A DNA stretch of 64,000 nucleotides from Symsagittifera roscoffensis (Eukaryota; Xenacoelomorpha; Acoela; Convolutidae), in the NCBI RefSeq assembly GCF_963678635.1, contig NC_087069.1, positions 1,052,948 to 1,116,947 on the forward strand. Reading direction: 5' to 3'. The translations under genes and the position numbers were made by a program. The notes beneath the pieces are model-generated. The model made no database searches. It was not told the DNA's origin and saw only the letters and a list, made by a program, of their open reading frames with translations. Positions 20,501 through 30,398 of the stretch are shown here, piece after piece; the first letter of the stretch is position 1; every line of letters starts with the position of its first letter.

Positions 20501-23500
20501 CTTGCTCTGTTTGTGAGTGTGATTTGCTGATCAACTGCCTGTTCAGGTGTGAAGTGTGTTACGCTGTTTTTGTTGAGTTGCTTGCTTGCTCTGTTTGTGA
20601 GTGTGATTTGCTGATCAACTGCCTGTTCAGGTGTGAAGTGTGTTACGCTGTTTTTGTTGAGTTGCTTGCTTGCTCTGTTTGTGAGTGTGATTTGCTGATC
20701 AACTGCCTATTCAGGTGTGAAGTGTGTTACGCTGTTTTTGTTGAGTTCCTTGCTTGCTCTGTTTGTGAGTGTGATTTGCTGATCAACTGCCTGTTCAGGT
20801 GTGAAGTGTGTTACGCTGTTTTTGTTGAGTTGCTTGCTTGCTCTGTTTGTGAATGTGATTTGCTGATCAACTGCCTGTTCAGGTGTGAAGTGTGTTACGC
20901 TGTTTTTGTTGAGTTGCTTGCCTGCTCTGTTTGTGAATGTGATTTGCTGATCAACTGCCTGTTCAAGTGTGAAGTGTGTTACGCTGTTTTTGTTGAGTTG
21001 CTTGCTTGCTCTGTTTGTGAGTGTGATTTGCTGATCAACTGCCTATTCAGGTGTGAAGTGTGTTACGCTGTTTTTGTTGAGTTGCTTGCTTGCTCTGTTT
21101 GTGAGTGTGATTTGCTGATCAACTGTCTGTTCAGGTGTGAAGTGTGTTACGCTGTTTTTGTTGAGTTGCTTGCTTGCTCTGTTTGTGAATGTGATTTGCT
21201 GATCATTTGCCTGTTCAGGTGTGAAGTGACTTACGCTCTTTTTGCTGAGTTGCTTGCTTGCTCTGTTTGTGAGTGTGATTTGCTGATCAACTGCCTGTTC
21301 AGGTGTGAAGTGTGTTACGCTGTTTTTGTTGAGTTGCTTGCTTGCTCTGTTTGTGAATGTGATTTGCTGATCAACTGCCTATTCAGGTGTGAAGTGTGTT
21401 ACGCTGTTTTTGTTGAGTTGCTTGCTTGCTCTGTTTGTGAATGTGATTTGCTGATCAACTGCCTGTTCAGGTGTGAAGTGAGTTACGCTGTTCTTGTTGA
21501 GTTGCTTGCTTGCTCTGTTTGTGAGTGTGATTTGCTGATCAACTGCCTGTTCAGGTGTGAAGTGGGTTACGCTGTTTTTGTTGAGTTGCTTGCTTGCTCT
21601 GTTTGTGAATGTGATTTGCTGATCATTTGCCTGTTCAGGTGTGAAGTGACTTACGCTCTTTTTGACGAGTTGCTTGCTTGCTCTGTTTGTGAGTGTGATT
21701 TGCTGATCAACTGCCTGTTCAGGTGTGAAGTGTGTTACGCTGTTTTTGTTGAGTTGCTTGCTTGCTCTGTTTGTGAATGTGATTTGCTGATCAACTGCCT
21801 GTTCAAGTGTGAAGTGTGTTACGCTGTTTTTGTTGAGTTGCTTGCTTGCTCTGTTTGTGAATGTGATTTGCTGATCGTTTGCCTGTTCAGGTGTGAAGTG
21901 TGTTACGCTGTTTTTGTTGAGTTGCTTGCTTGCTCTGTTTGTGAATGTGATTTGCTGATCATTTGCCTGTTCAGGTGTGAAGTGACTTACGCTCTTTTTG
22001 CTGAGTTGCTTGCTTGCTCTGTTTGTGAGTGTGATTTGCTGATCAACTGCCTATTCAGGTGTGAAGTGTGTTACGCTGTTTTTGTTGAGTTGCTTGCTTG
22101 CTCTGTTTGTGAATGTGATTTGCTGATCAACTGCCTGTTCAGGTGTGAAGTGAGTTACGCTGTTTTTGTTGAGTTGCTTGCTTGCTCTGTTTGTGAGTGT
22201 GATTTGCTGACCAACTGCCTATTCAGGTGTGAAGTGTGTTACGCTGTTTTTGTTGAGTTGCTTGCTTGCTCTGTTTGTGAGTGTGATTTGCTGATCAACT
22301 GTCTGTTCAGGTGTGAAGTGTGTTACGCTGTTTTTGTTGAGTTGCTGGCTTGCTCTGTTTGTGAATGTGATTTGCTGATCATTTGCCTGTTCAGGTGTGA
22401 AGTGACTTACGCTCTTTTTGCTGAGTTGCTTGCTTGCTCTGTTTGTGAGTGTGATTTGCTGATCAACTGCCTGTTCAGGTGTGAAGTGTGTTACGCTGTT
22501 TTTGTTGAGTTGCTTGCTTGCTCTGTTTGTGAATGTGATTTGCTGATCAACTGCCTATTCAGGTGTGAAGTGTGTTACGCTGTTTTTGTTGAGTTGCTTG
22601 CTTGCTCTGTTTGTGAATGTGATTTGCTGATCAACTGCCTGTTCAGGTGTGAAGTGAGTTACGCTGTTCTTGTTGAGTTGCTTGCTTGCTCTGTTTGTGA
22701 GTGTGATTTGCTGATCAACTGCCTGTTCAGGTGTGAAGTGGGTTACGCTGTTTTTGTTGAGTTGCTTGCTTGCTCTGTTTGTGAATGTGATTTGCTGATC
22801 ATTTGCCTGTTCAGGTGTGAAGTGACTTACGCTCTTTTTGACGAGTTGCTTGCTTGCTCTGTTTGTGAGTGTGATTTGCTGATCAACTGCCTGTTCAGGT
22901 GTGAAGTGTGTTACGCTGTTTTTGTTGAGTTGCTTGCTTGCTCTGTTTGTGAATGTGATTTGCTGATCAACTGCCTGTTCAAGTGTGAAGTGTGTTACGC
23001 TGTTTTTGTTGAGTTGCTTGCTTGCTCTGTTTGTGAATGTGATTTGCTGATCGTTTGCCTGTTCAGGTGTGAAGTGTGTTACGCTGTTTTTGTTGAGTTG
23101 CTTGCTTGCTCTGTTTGTGAATGTGATTTGCTGATCATTTGCCTGTTCAGGTGTGAAGTGACTTACGCTCTTTTTGCTGAGTTGCTTGCTTGCTCTGTTT
23201 GTGAGTGTGATTTGCTGATCAACTGCCTGTTCAGGTGTGAAGTGTGTTACGCTGTTTTTGTTGAGTTGCTTGCTTGCTCTGTTTGTGAATGTGATTTGCT
23301 GATCAACTGCCTGTTCAGGTGTGAAGTGTGTTACGCTGTTTTTGTTGAGTTGCTTGCTTGCTCTGTTTGTGAGTATGATTTGCTGATCGTTTGCCTGTTC
23401 AGGTGTGAAGTGTGTTACGCTGTTTTTGTTGAGTTGCTTGCTTGCTCTGTTTGTGAATGTGATTTGCTGATCATTTGCCTGTTCAGGTGTGAAGTGTGTT

Positions 23501-25934
23501 ACGCTGTTTTTGTTGAGTTGCTTGCTGCTCTGTTTGTGAATGTGATTTGCTGATCAACTGCCTGTTCAGGTGTGAAGTGTGTTACGCTGTTTTTGTTGAG
23601 TTGCTTGCTTGCTCTGTTTGTGAGTATGATTTGCTGATCGTTTGCCTGTTCAGTTGTGAAGTGTGTTACGCTGTTTTTGTTGAGTTGCTTGCTTGCTCTG
23701 TTTGTGAATGTGATTTGCTGATCAACTGCCTGTTCAGGTGTGAAGTGTGTTACGCTGTTTTTGTTGAGTTGCTTGCTTGCTCTGTTTGTGAGTATGATTT
23801 GCTGATCGTTTGCCTGTTCAGGTGTGAAGTGTGTTACGCTGTTTTTGTTGAGTTGCTTGCTTGCTCTGTTTGTGAATGTGATTTGCTGATCAACTGCCTG
23901 TTCAGGTGTGAATCGTGTTACGCTGTTTTTGTTGAGTTGCTTGCTTGCTCTGTTTGTGAGTGTGATTTGCTGATCAACTGCCTATTCAGGTGTGAAGTGC
24001 GTTACGCTCTTTTTGTTGAGTTGCTTGCTTGCTCTGTTTGTGAGTGTGATTTGCTGATCAACTGCCTGTTCAGGTGTGAAGTGTGTTACGCTGTTTTTGT
24101 TGAGTTGCTTGCTTGCTCTGTTTGTGAATGTGATTTGCTGATCAACTGCCTGTTCAGGTGTGAAGTGCGTTACGCTCTTTTTGTTGAGTTGCTTGCTTGC
24201 TCTGTTTGTGAGTGTGATTTGCTGATCAACTGCCTATTCAGGTGTGAAGTGCGTTACGCTCTTTTTGTTGAGTTGCTTGCTTGCTCTGTTTGTGAGTGTG
24301 ATTTGCTGATCAACTGCCTGTTCAGGTGTGAAGTGTGTTACGCTCTTTTTGTTGAGTTGCTTGCTTGCTCTGTTTGTGAATGTGATTTGCTGATCAACTG
24401 CCTGTTCAGGTGTGAATCGTGTTACGCTGTTTTTGTTGAGTTGCTTGCTTGCTCTGTTTGTGAGTGTGATTTGCTGATCAACTGCCTATTCAGGTGTGAA
24501 GTGCGTTACGCTCTTTTTGTTGAGTTGCTTGCTTGCTCTGTTTGTGAGTGTGATTTGCTGATCAACTGCCTGTTCAGGTGTGAAGTGTGTTACGCTCTTT
24601 TTGTTGAGTTGCTTGCTTGCTCTGTTTGTGAGTGTGATTTGCTGATCAACTGCCTATTCAGGTGTGAAGTGCGTTACGCTCTTTTTGTTGAGTTGCTTGC
24701 TTGCTCTGTTTGTGAGTGTGATTTGCTGATCAACTGCCTGTTCAGGTGTGAAGTGTGTTACGCTCTTTTTGTTGAGTTGCTTGCTTGCTCTGTTTGTGAG
24801 TCTGATTTGCTGATCAACTGCCTGTTCAGGTGTGAAGTGTGTTACGCTCTTTTTGTTGAGTTGCTTGCTTGCTCTGTTTGTGAGTGTGATTTGCTGATCA
24901 ACTGCCTGTTCAGGTGTGAAGTGTGTTACGCTCTTTTTGTTGAGTTGCTTGCTTGCTCTGTTTGTGAGTCTGATTTGCTGATCAACTGCCTGTTCAGGTG
25001 TGAAGTGCGTTACGCTCTTTTTGTTGAGTTGCTTGCTTGCTCTGTTTGTGAGTGTGATTTGCTGATCAACTGCCTATTCAGGTGTGAAGTGCGTTACGCT
25101 CTTTTTGTTGAGTTGCTTGCTTGCTCTGTTTGTGAGTGTGATTTGCTGATCAACTGCCTGTTCAGGTGTGAAGTGTGTTACGCTCTTTTTGTTGAGTTGC
25201 TTGCTTGCTCTGTTTGTGAGTCTGATTTGCTGATCAACTGCCTGTTCAGGTGTGAAGTGTGTTACGCTGTTTTTGTTGAGTTGCTTGCTTGCTCTGTTTG
25301 TGAATGTGATTTGCTGATCAACTGCCTGTTCAGGTGTGAAGTGTGTTACGCTGTTTTTGTTGAGTTGCTTGCTTGCTCTGTTTGTGAGTATGATTTGCTG
25401 ATCGTTTGCCTGTTCAGGTGTGAAGTGTGTTACGCTGTTTTTGTTGAGTTGCTTGCTTGCTCTGTTTGTGAATGTGATTTGCTGATCAACTGCCTGTTCA
25501 GGTGTGAATCGTGTTACGCTGTTTTTGTTGAGTTGCTTGCTTGCTCTGTTTGTGAGTGTGATTTGCTGATCAACTGCCTATTCAGGTGTGAAGTGCGTTA
25601 CGCTCTTTTTGTTGAGTTGCTTGCTTGCTCTGTTTGTGAGTGTGATTTGCTGATCAACTGCCTGTTCAGGTGTGAAGTGTGTTACGCTGTTTTTGTTGAG
25701 TTGCTTGCTTGCTCTGTTTGTGAATGTGATTTGCTGATCAACTGCCTGTTCAGGTGTGAAGTGTGTTACGCTCTTTTTGTTGAGTTGCTTGCTTGCTCTG
25801 TTTGTGAGTCTGATTTGCTGATCAACTGCCTGTTCAGGTGTGAAGTGTGTTACGCTGTTTTTGCTGAGTTGCTTGCTTGCTCTGTTTGTGAGTGTGATTT
25901 GCTGATCAACTGCCTGTTCAGGTGTGAAGTGTGT
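17508..25934. repeat. 84-bp satellite array, about 100 units
   Basis: Unit landmarks are ggtgtgaagtgtgttacgct, tgttgagttgcttgcttgct, gtttgtgagtgtgatttgct and gatcaactgcctgttca, with period exactly 84 measured at many points (for example ctgttca at 17581 and 17665). The plus strand is G+T rich. Because 84 is 28 codons, one plus-strand frame stays open for long runs (20326-23553, 23547-25958, 18519-19688, 19544-20362, 17840-18526) and reads as a Cys-rich hydrophobic repeat (RCEVCYAVFVELL, ACSVCECDLLIN). Breaks are few: a 7-bp insertion at two places near 17837 and 18516, a 5-bp insertion near 19580, and single-base losses near 20317 and 23525. Common variants are Val/Leu (gtt/ctt), gag/gaa, and aac changed to gtt or att. 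Coding status is doubtful. Confidence 0.95.
21221..23572. repeat. Higher-order repeat: two copies of a 14-unit (1176-bp) block within the satellite
   Basis: The diagnostic variant gtgaagtgacttacgctctt occurs at 21221, 21641, 21977, 22397, 22817 and 23153. Positions 1-3 and 4-6 are offset by exactly 1176 bp, and the accompanying variants (ctgttcttgttgag, gtgggttacg, tttgacgag) recur at the same offset. This is 14 units of 84 bp duplicated as a block. Confidence 0.85.
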
Positions 25935-25945
25935 GCGCGTGGGGA

Positions 25946-26094
25946 GTATGCAGAGTGAGTCCTACATAGACCCAGTGGCAGGTGCACAGCCCCCCTTCAC
26001 CCACAGACTGCAGGAACTGGTGGGTCTGGAGGGGGAGACGATCAAGTACGAGAGACAGAGGCGTCTGGGAAGGAGGAGGATCAAACTCGAGTGA
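25946..26094 (+). other. GC-rich exon-like island directly after the satellite, possible host exon
   Basis: From the ATG at 25949 the plus strand reads MQSESYIDPVAGAQPPFTHR, then LQELVGLEGETIKYERQRR and a short Arg/Lys-rich tail to a TGA at 26092-26094. Composition changes sharply from the satellite. A donor phase at the 6.7-kb island (ending CA before GTGAAT) and an acceptor ending GGGGAG at 25946 would join the two in frame, so BEL and satellite could lie in one intron. I do not recognise the protein; the PPFT...LEGET wording only loosely recalls the start of some I-set Ig domains. Confidence 0.35.
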
Positions 26095-26607
26095 TCCAAA
26101 AGGGGGATGTGGGTGCGTGTTTAATTGTAAATGCAGCAAACATGCAACTACACGCCACACTTGGAATTCAAGCGAGACATCGATTGCATATACACGCATT
26201 ACAACTTTCTTTCTCGGAAACCTCAGGAAAACCTAGAAAGCTTGCGGATGCCGAAGCAATTAGTTTTTTACACCAATTAGCCAAAAAAAACTATTTTAAA
26301 CGATTGTTTTGTTGAGTTGTTTATGGTGGTTGTCTCAAATTAAGATGTTAACTTTTTCAATTCATCTGATTAACAGCTTAAGACAAAAATAGCGAATTGG
26401 TTGTTGAATGCCCTGTATTATTTTGTTCTCAAACTGTTCTCAAACAGTGAAGCTTTTGAAACAGTTTTATTGAGTTTTTCCCGCTAACCGAAACGCTATT
26501 ATCCTCGGTCTAACTTCGTCGACATCTTTTCATTTGTTTCTCAGTCTTGTTTTGATGGCACAGCTTTTAGAAGAACAAAAACACACAGCGCTTTGTCGCA
26601 ATTATCA
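26095..26607. other. Non-coding spacer before Ty3-B
   Basis: No recognisable feature. The minus-strand and plus-strand frames in 25918-26315 beyond the exon-like island lack motifs. Confidence 0.5.
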
Positions 26608-26611
26608 CTAT
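26608..26611. repeat. Left 4-bp target-site duplication of Ty3-B (ctat)
   Basis: The bases ctat immediately before the left LTR recur immediately after the right LTR at 46464-46467. Confidence 0.7.
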
Positions 26612-27021
26612 TGAGTTATAACCTATGTGGTTAACTCCTAGAGTAATTTCGGATAGGGTACACCGTCTGCTCGTCACGCTATCTTATTTTCGGCCGGATA
26701 GATTCGTGCAACTTCTTAGTCTAATACCGATCCTAATCTTACTCTTATATCTACTAGTCTCAGGGTGTTTAACTAGTCTCTGCTAGGCTCAATAGATCTA
26801 GAGTATACTGGCTTATTGCAACTGCTGAAGTTCTCTTGGAGAGGCAACTAATTTCTAAGTTAAATTCAGATCTCTCTGGTGCTGAAATTACAAGTAACTT
26901 CAGCACTTACAAATAAGTGGGTTGTTACTTAGATGGATTATGATTTGTTAATATTAAATATTTTACAGTGGTAAAATATCCAATTTATCCAATTATAAAA
27001 TGTAGTTTAGATCAGGTTCCA
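26612..27021 (-). repeat. 3' LTR of Ty3-B
   Basis: 410 bp, TG...CA, aligned throughout with 46059-46463 with scattered substitutions and small indels (for example ggctc/ggttc near 26790, attgcaactgctg/attgcgtccgttg near 26815). A weak purine stretch (minus strand AGAATGGG) abuts it at 27022-27029 as possible polypurine tract. Confidence 0.9.
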
Positions 27022-27029
27022 CCCATTCT

Positions 27030-28593
27030 GGTTTTACAGAGTTTTTTAGAATCATCTTTCTGCAATCCAAAGGATGGATGACAAACGTTGGTATTTGGCG
27101 AACATCATATTCTTATCCAGTTCCTGTTGTTAAAGAAGTTCCAGGACGCTGGAGTTAGGAACATCAATCGTTGTGTCGTCTTGTGACAACGACTGTGTTC
27201 CCCAATGAAATCAATCTGATTTCAAAATTGTTTGCTATGACGGGTTTTTCTGTATTATGTAGAGAACTTGTTTTGTGTTCAACCTCGTCTGGGAATGGAG
27301 TGGAGATCGTGCGTGGAAGGAAAGCCTCGTAACTCGGATCTGCACGTATACTTGAACATCGAGGTGGTCATTGGTCTAGTTCAATGAAGTCCTTTTCTGC
27401 GAAGTCAAAACGTACTCTAAATCCTTTGAAATGTGATTGTGGACGGCATATCGGTTATGTTGGCCATTCTTGTTCGAGTGTGATGGAATCATTTTGTCTA
27501 TGGATGTTCGTCTTTGCTGTTCTGTGTTGATCTATATACTGTAAGGTATGATTTACATTTTATAAAATTATATTAGTTCGGTTTTTTAATTATGAATTTA
27601 GTTAGTTGTTTTCAGAAAAGCATTTTGTTTTAGTTCGGTTATTTTGAAGAGTTACTCACCCTTGAGTACCTCTTATTAAAAATAGAAGTGTGGTCACAAA
27701 GCGTGAATGTAGCGCGGTGGGTTATCCGACTATAGAGCATGCTCAGGATGTCCTCTCTGGTGGGTTAGGCCAGGAGTGATTTCGTGCTGTTTATTTGAGA
27801 GGTCCTGTTATGTGATAACGTTTTATGTTGGGTTTATGTTGGTCTTTCTTATGTTTCTTTGGTTGTGTCCTTTTTTCAAAAATCAAATTGTTTTTGGTAT
27901 GGGTTTGTCTTGCGACTTTTTTGTGTTTTATTATTTCTTTCTTAGACTTTATAATAGTCTTTAAAAGAATAAGTTATCCAGTTTTAAACTGGGTTAATCC
28001 GGTTTGGGTACCGTTGGTTTTCTTTTCTTAGCCATGGTGTTATTTTATGATTTGTGGTGTTTAGTAAGCTGCGTAGGTTAGTTTGGTTTAGTATATAATT
28101 TCTTTCCAACCGGGTTGAAGGAAAGTTTGAAACTTGTTATCGCGTGTTAGAGTTGTTGAGTGTTAAAACTTGAAACTTAAAATCATTTTTCAAACAATTC
28201 TTCTTGGGCGAGCTGTGCGAGCTTGGATAGAATTCTTGTGCGAATGAATGAAAATATCAAAAGGTTAGTACTGCATTTTCATTTTATCAATTTATTACAT
28301 AGATTTCCAAATTTACTGCCTTTTTGGGAAAATTTAAAGTTAATTTTACTGCTTCATAGAAAAACAATTTATAAAATATTTTACTACGTTTGGTATGATT
28401 TTTATTATATTATTTTGTGCAAGATATTAATGAAGTTTAGAAGAATTTTAACAAAGATATTTTTTATTTTTTTGTTTTCTGTTTTTATTTGCAGATGATC
28501 GTGGTATGAAGAATAGAAATGTAAAAGAAACATGAATAAAGAATGGTTAGTACTAATTTAAATTTATTAGTGAAGAATATTTTTAAATTATAC
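27030..28593 (-). other. Ty3-B 3' non-coding tail
   Basis: 1.5 kb between the last ORF and the LTR. There are no frames above background on the coding (minus) strand; plus-strand frames at 27776-28498 are Phe/Leu-rich translations of T-rich sequence and were dismissed. Confidence 0.5.
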
Positions 28594-29830
28594 TTACCTG
28601 TTAATCGTCTGGGAAAAACCGTGAGGGAAGATGTCGTGTATCATGTCCGATGTTGTTAGTAATTTTGCTAGTATGCGAATGATGTTTTTAGTTTGGAGCA
28701 GTGGCCAAAGCAATTGAAGTGCTTTAATGGTTTTTAGTTCTTCAGCGCCTACTGCAAATTCGTAAAGTGTGTTTTGAATGAGATTATATATTTTGTGATT
28801 ATAATTAGTATTGTGAATGATTTCTAATATTGGGATTTCTACAGGGTGGGTAAATTCATGTGGGATAAGGAAGGGTCTGGATTTTTCGGCGTTAAAGGTC
28901 TTCGTGATGGGGCAAAATATATACATTTGTGTTACTGGGTCATAATTGCGGAGGATGCCGTGGAGGTTAGTATCCTTGATGCAATAAGTCAAATTAAGAA
29001 AAAATGGTGAAGTGTACTTTGAGTTAAGAAACCGAAAACAATGGTGTGGTTGTCTTGATGGAGTATGTAAATCAAAATGATTTTGTATGAAGCGATACTA
29101 TGTATATGTATGAGTCTGTTTAGTGCGTAACATAATGTCGTGCGAACTGTGCAAATCGCGTTCATGTGGTGCAAGGAAGTGAAAGCTTAGTGAAAATAAC
29201 TGAAATTTGTCTTTGAAACTTTCGTAAGCTTGAATATCATTTAGTGCTTCAGAAATGATGTGATCATATTTTCTATCAAAAATATTAAGTGTGAATACAT
29301 ATGACGTTTTGATGCAAAATTTTTCTGTTAGTTGTGGGTTTTTAGGAAGCGGTTGTCATCTAGAAACTGGTCTTGATTAGTTCGGATGATATTATGGTCG
29401 TAATATTCTATTGTAAATTCGTTAGCTCGGGGTGCAGTGAATGTTTTTAGTAATTTTTTATATCCTACATAAGTAAATTGTCTAGGTGTTAGTGTTGCGG
29501 TGAGTCTACATAGCATATTTTTATTCTTTTATATGTAGTCATGAGTACTAGATAGTGGCAGGCAAAGGGGATTAGTAAAATGGTAATATGATGTCCAATG
29601 AAGTGTGGGCATTAAAACATGTTCATCTACAAAACGACGTGTGTCGTTAGTGTCGTTAGGTGTGTTTAATGTATATTGTGGGAATGAGGGTAAGGTGATT
29701 GCTAGAAAATTTTTCGTGTTGGTGTGTTGTGGATGATTAATATATTCGCAGGCTGTTCCTGGTTTGGTCGGGAATGATGGTTCGGGAATTTCCTTTTAAA
29801 AAAGCGATAAGCTCGGTTAGTGCTATTAGA
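28594..29830 (-). pseudogene. Unidentified 3' ORF region of Ty3-B
   Basis: Successive minus-strand frames (29328-29516, 28989-29174, 28594-28992) lie between the envelope-like region and the 3' tail. The last, 132 codons, contains HEFTHPVEIPILEIIHNTN and a Leu-rich C-terminal half. I recognise no family. It may be a frame-broken accessory gene or the C-terminal part of another ORF. Ty3-A lacks this part within the window, so no comparison is possible. Confidence 0.4.
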
Positions 29831-30398
29831 TGTTTCGGTGGATGTGGATGATTGTGCTAATGATGCAGTGTAAGCTGAGGAGTGTGTAGGAGTAGGTGGG
29901 TTTGAGGATTCTATTGTGGATGAAATTTGATGTATGGTGAGGGTGTTAGGGTGTATTAACTGTTGTTGTAGGGTGATAAAATTATCGAGTTCCTGGGAAA
30001 TTTGGGGGGTATCTGGAGAATTATTAAATGATCGGTCGGAATGAAGTGGAGAGTAGGTTGGGGTTACTTGCGAAGCATAAGAAGGAGTGGAAACGGATGG
30101 GAGTGAAATATTTGGTGGGATTGTTTATAAAGGGGTTTTGAAAAAATTGAGTTGGTTTGAAAATTATTGGATGGAGATGGTTCCGAGTCTGCAAATTCGT
30201 CAGGGGTTTCTATATTAGGGTTATTAAGTTGTGGGATGGAGTATAAAATTGAAATAACTGAGTTAGTATCCGAATTCGTGCTTGATGATATAGTTGGGAA
30301 ATTGGGTGGTGGGAAAACAAAAATTGGATTTATTGGGATTGGAGTGTGGAAGTTGGTTGGGTGGGAATTTGAGCGGTGTAGGGATTCAAGTTGTCGGC

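Noticed and set aside
17508-25934. CRISPR-like array
   Set aside because: Units are contiguous with no variable spacers, and the sequence is eukaryotic.
17476-25958. Treating the long plus-strand frames of the satellite as one or several real genes
   Set aside because: An open frame follows automatically from a homogenised 84-bp unit without stops. Internal insertions and deletions break it, and no splice structure or termini support a gene. Kept as a repeat with the coding question listed as a finding.
27776-28498. Plus-strand Phe/Leu-rich frames as membrane proteins
   Set aside because: They are translations of T-rich DNA inside a minus-strand element, with no starts, domains or conservation to support them.
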